Source of the DNA: JAISST01 sp050434145
GTDB taxonomy: Bacteria > Fusobacteriota > Fusobacteriia > Fusobacteriales > Fusobacteriaceae
Direction of reading: 5' to 3'
DNA: 64,000 nt
Assembly (NCBI RefSeq): GCF_050434145.1
Contig: NZ_JBNPVX010000008.1
Span: forward strand, 1 to 64,000
Part shown: positions 62,638 through 64,000 of the stretch, in pieces
Layout of the letters: every line of letters begins with the position of its first letter
How positions within the stretch are numbered: the first letter of the stretch is position 1
Notes under the pieces: model-generated
Seen by the model: the letters and a program-made list of their open reading frames with translations, nothing else
What the model was told of the DNA's origin: nothing
Database searches by the model: none
Program-made: the position numbers and the translations under genes

Positions 62638-64000
62638 ATGAAAAAATTATTTGGGAAAATTGCAAGTATAACAAAAAAAATCATTTCAAAAAATAAAGAT
62701 AATACAAAAATAGAGGAAAAGTATGATAAAAATGGTATCAATAAAGATAATATAGATAATAATGAAAAAAATAAAAATGGAGGTCATGAAAAAATTATGT
62801 TGAATTACAACTTTCCTAATTTGAACAGAACTATTTTATTTGAAACATTCAACGATGAAAAGCTCAATCTTTTAACTTTGGTTGGGATAGGCAACACAGA
62901 ACAATCTTTAACAGATGAAAAGGTGAATGAGATAAATAAATATCTCCTAGTTCACAGTTTTGAGGAATTTTTAGAAAAATTCCAACCTAAGATATACAGT
63001 TTTTTCAATGCAGCAACTCAAAGAATTAAGTATTCTATGAATAAACCTAATGGAATACCTGATAGTGCAATTACAGAAATACCATTAACAATGGAAAACA
63101 GTTTCTTCAAAATGCTGATAACTTTGTTGGACTCTAAAAAAGCTACTGGAAGTAAAAATGTTGATTTTAATTTTAAAGATATTTTAAATATGTTATCCCC
63201 TAAAAAGGTGATGGATGACATTAAAGTGTTAAGAAAAGAAATATCTTATTTATTTGATAAACATGAGGAATTGGAAGATGGAGATCCTATAAAGCTTGAA
63301 TATGGTGACAAGCTGAATGTTGCTTTTGAAAGAGCTTCAGAAAACTATAATAATATACTTGGAATGTTACCTTTGGCAATCGAAGATATTAAGACTCGTC
63401 TTTTAGTTGGTCTTTCAGAAAATCAAGGAAAAGCTGAAGAAATAAAGATTGGTATGCTTACAATGGATGATAAAGGAGAACTTAAAATCATTGAGGAAAA
63501 ACCTACAAAAGATAAGAAGATGCTCCAAATTACCAATCATAAAAATAATGCTGTCCTAGCTCAGTATTTTGAAGATGATTACAAGGATGTAAATGAAAAT
63601 ACAAATGAATACATAAAAAGCCTTGTAGTAAGGACCTTTGCACCATTACCAACTGTGTTAGGTGAAGTAGATTCAAAACAAGAAGTAAAAAATTATAATC
63701 AATACTTAACATTTTATAAAGATGCACAAGAAGATTTTATAAAATCGATCAAACCATTGATTGAAAAAATAATGGGAGTGAAAGTATTCTTTGAGCAATA
63801 TGGAAAAAATTTGAATGCAATGACTCCTTCTCTATTAATAACAAATATAAGTTTGGAAATGTTATTAAAAGGTGATAATAAAAAAGCTTTAGATGTGTAT
63901 TTAAATACTGTAAACCAAAAAACAGATTACACAAATACTATTTGGTATGGAATTATTCCTAGTATCAATCTAGAGGCTAAAGATAAAAAGAATGTAAAAG
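62638..64000 (+). CDS. protein cut by window end; possible T6SS-like sheath subunit
   Basis: At least 454 codons with no stop before base 64000. A Lys/Asn-rich stretch (residues 1-55) precedes a domain that opens LNYNFPNLNRTILFETF. Then come VHSFEEFLEKFQPKIYSFF, an FNFKDILNMLSPKKVMDDIKVLRKEI block and, near 440, IWYGIIPSINL. The order (short beta start, SFEEF-KFQPKI, then F-SP-x-x-V-x-x-x-I-x-x-LR) resembles TssB/VipA small sheath proteins, but I see no family signature that decides it. GAGAG before the ATG is a weak SD. Confidence 0.45.
   Translation, partial: MKKLFGKIASITKKIISKNKDNTKIEEKYDKNGINKDNIDNNEKNKNGGHEKIMLNYNFPNLNRTILFETFNDEKLNLLTLVGIGNTEQSLTDEKVNEINKYLLVHSFEEFLEKFQPKIYSFFNAATQRIKYSMNKPNGIPDSAITEIPLTMENSFFKMLITLLDSKKATGSKNVDFNFKDILNMLSPKKVMDDIKVLRKEISYLFDKHEELEDGDPIKLEYGDKLNVAFERASENYNNILGMLPLAIEDIKTRLLVGLSENQGKAEEIKIGMLTMDDKGELKIIEEKPTKDKKMLQITNHKNNAVLAQYFEDDYKDVNENTNEYIKSLVVRTFAPLPTVLGEVDSKQEVKNYNQYLTFYKDAQEDFIKSIKPLIEKIMGVKVFFEQYGKNLNAMTPSLLITNISLEMLLKGDNKKALDVYLNTVNQKTDYTNTIWYGIIPSINLEAKDKKNVK

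Overview
The window is a 64 kb stretch of very AT-rich (roughly 28-30% G+C by eye), densely coded bacterial chromosome. Families of Sel1-repeat and MORN-variant proteins, strong AGGAGG ribosome binding sites and the mix of Gram-negative-style exported proteins with WhiA, ScpA and MurJ suggest a Fusobacteriota genome, perhaps Leptotrichiaceae. That placement is inference from gene content and composition; no rRNA or other decisive marker is present.

Layout. 0-10 kb: three exported Sel1-repeat proteins around a shikimate block (aroC-aroK-aroA, minus strand), then a small secreted Cys/His protein, an extended SDR epimerase and a membrane-anchored SAP-domain protein. 10-16.4 kb: a minus-strand sugar-acid operon (IlvD/Edd dehydratase, GntP permease, YagE/YjhH-like aldolase, iron alcohol dehydrogenase) with a divergent IclR regulator and two operator-like inverted repeats between them. 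16.5-19 kb: a gene fragment, GNAT, DUF3788 and a fourth Sel1 protein. 19.5-25.2 kb: a decaying accessory island next to the 3' end of guaA. It holds an internally deleted IS3-type element, a truncated fic, relBE, an intact fic, a frameshifted fic, an XRE regulator with a nonsense codon in its HTH, an excisionase-like gene and a tyrosine integrase whose 5' end is frameshifted. An 18-bp palindrome lies between successive toxin modules. 25.2-44.6 kb: housekeeping and transport genes (guaA, trkA-trkH, ssb, TauE-like, dinB, an Fbp/Afu-type ABC transporter, nitroreductase, MORN protein, bioB-dgt, aminotransferase). 44.7-49 kb: a DAACS symporter, an M29/NicX-like protein, a LysR regulator and a nitrilase-family amidase. 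49.4-59.6 kb: a coiled-coil protein, three 120-bp tandem repeats, murJ plus an orphan N6-adenine methyltransferase, then polA-whiA-ribF::scpA. 59.8-64 kb: a PP2C-like membrane protein that has lost its metal-binding acidic residues, divergent from a gene cut by the window end whose N-terminal half resembles a T6SS small sheath protein only in general layout.

How genes fit together: aroC, aroK and aroA cover the last shikimate steps to chorismate. The dehydratase, aldolase, permease and alcohol dehydrogenase form a plausible import-dehydrate-cleave-reduce route for an aldonic acid, as in the E. coli yjh/yag loci. The right-hand end may open a larger secretion or contractile locus that continues past base 64000.

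Most notable: the multiply broken, palindrome-punctuated toxin island; the ribF::scpA fusion, which carries an SD-TTG restart candidate exactly at the ScpA boundary; the pseudophosphatase beside a possible sheath gene; and the 120-bp tandem array.
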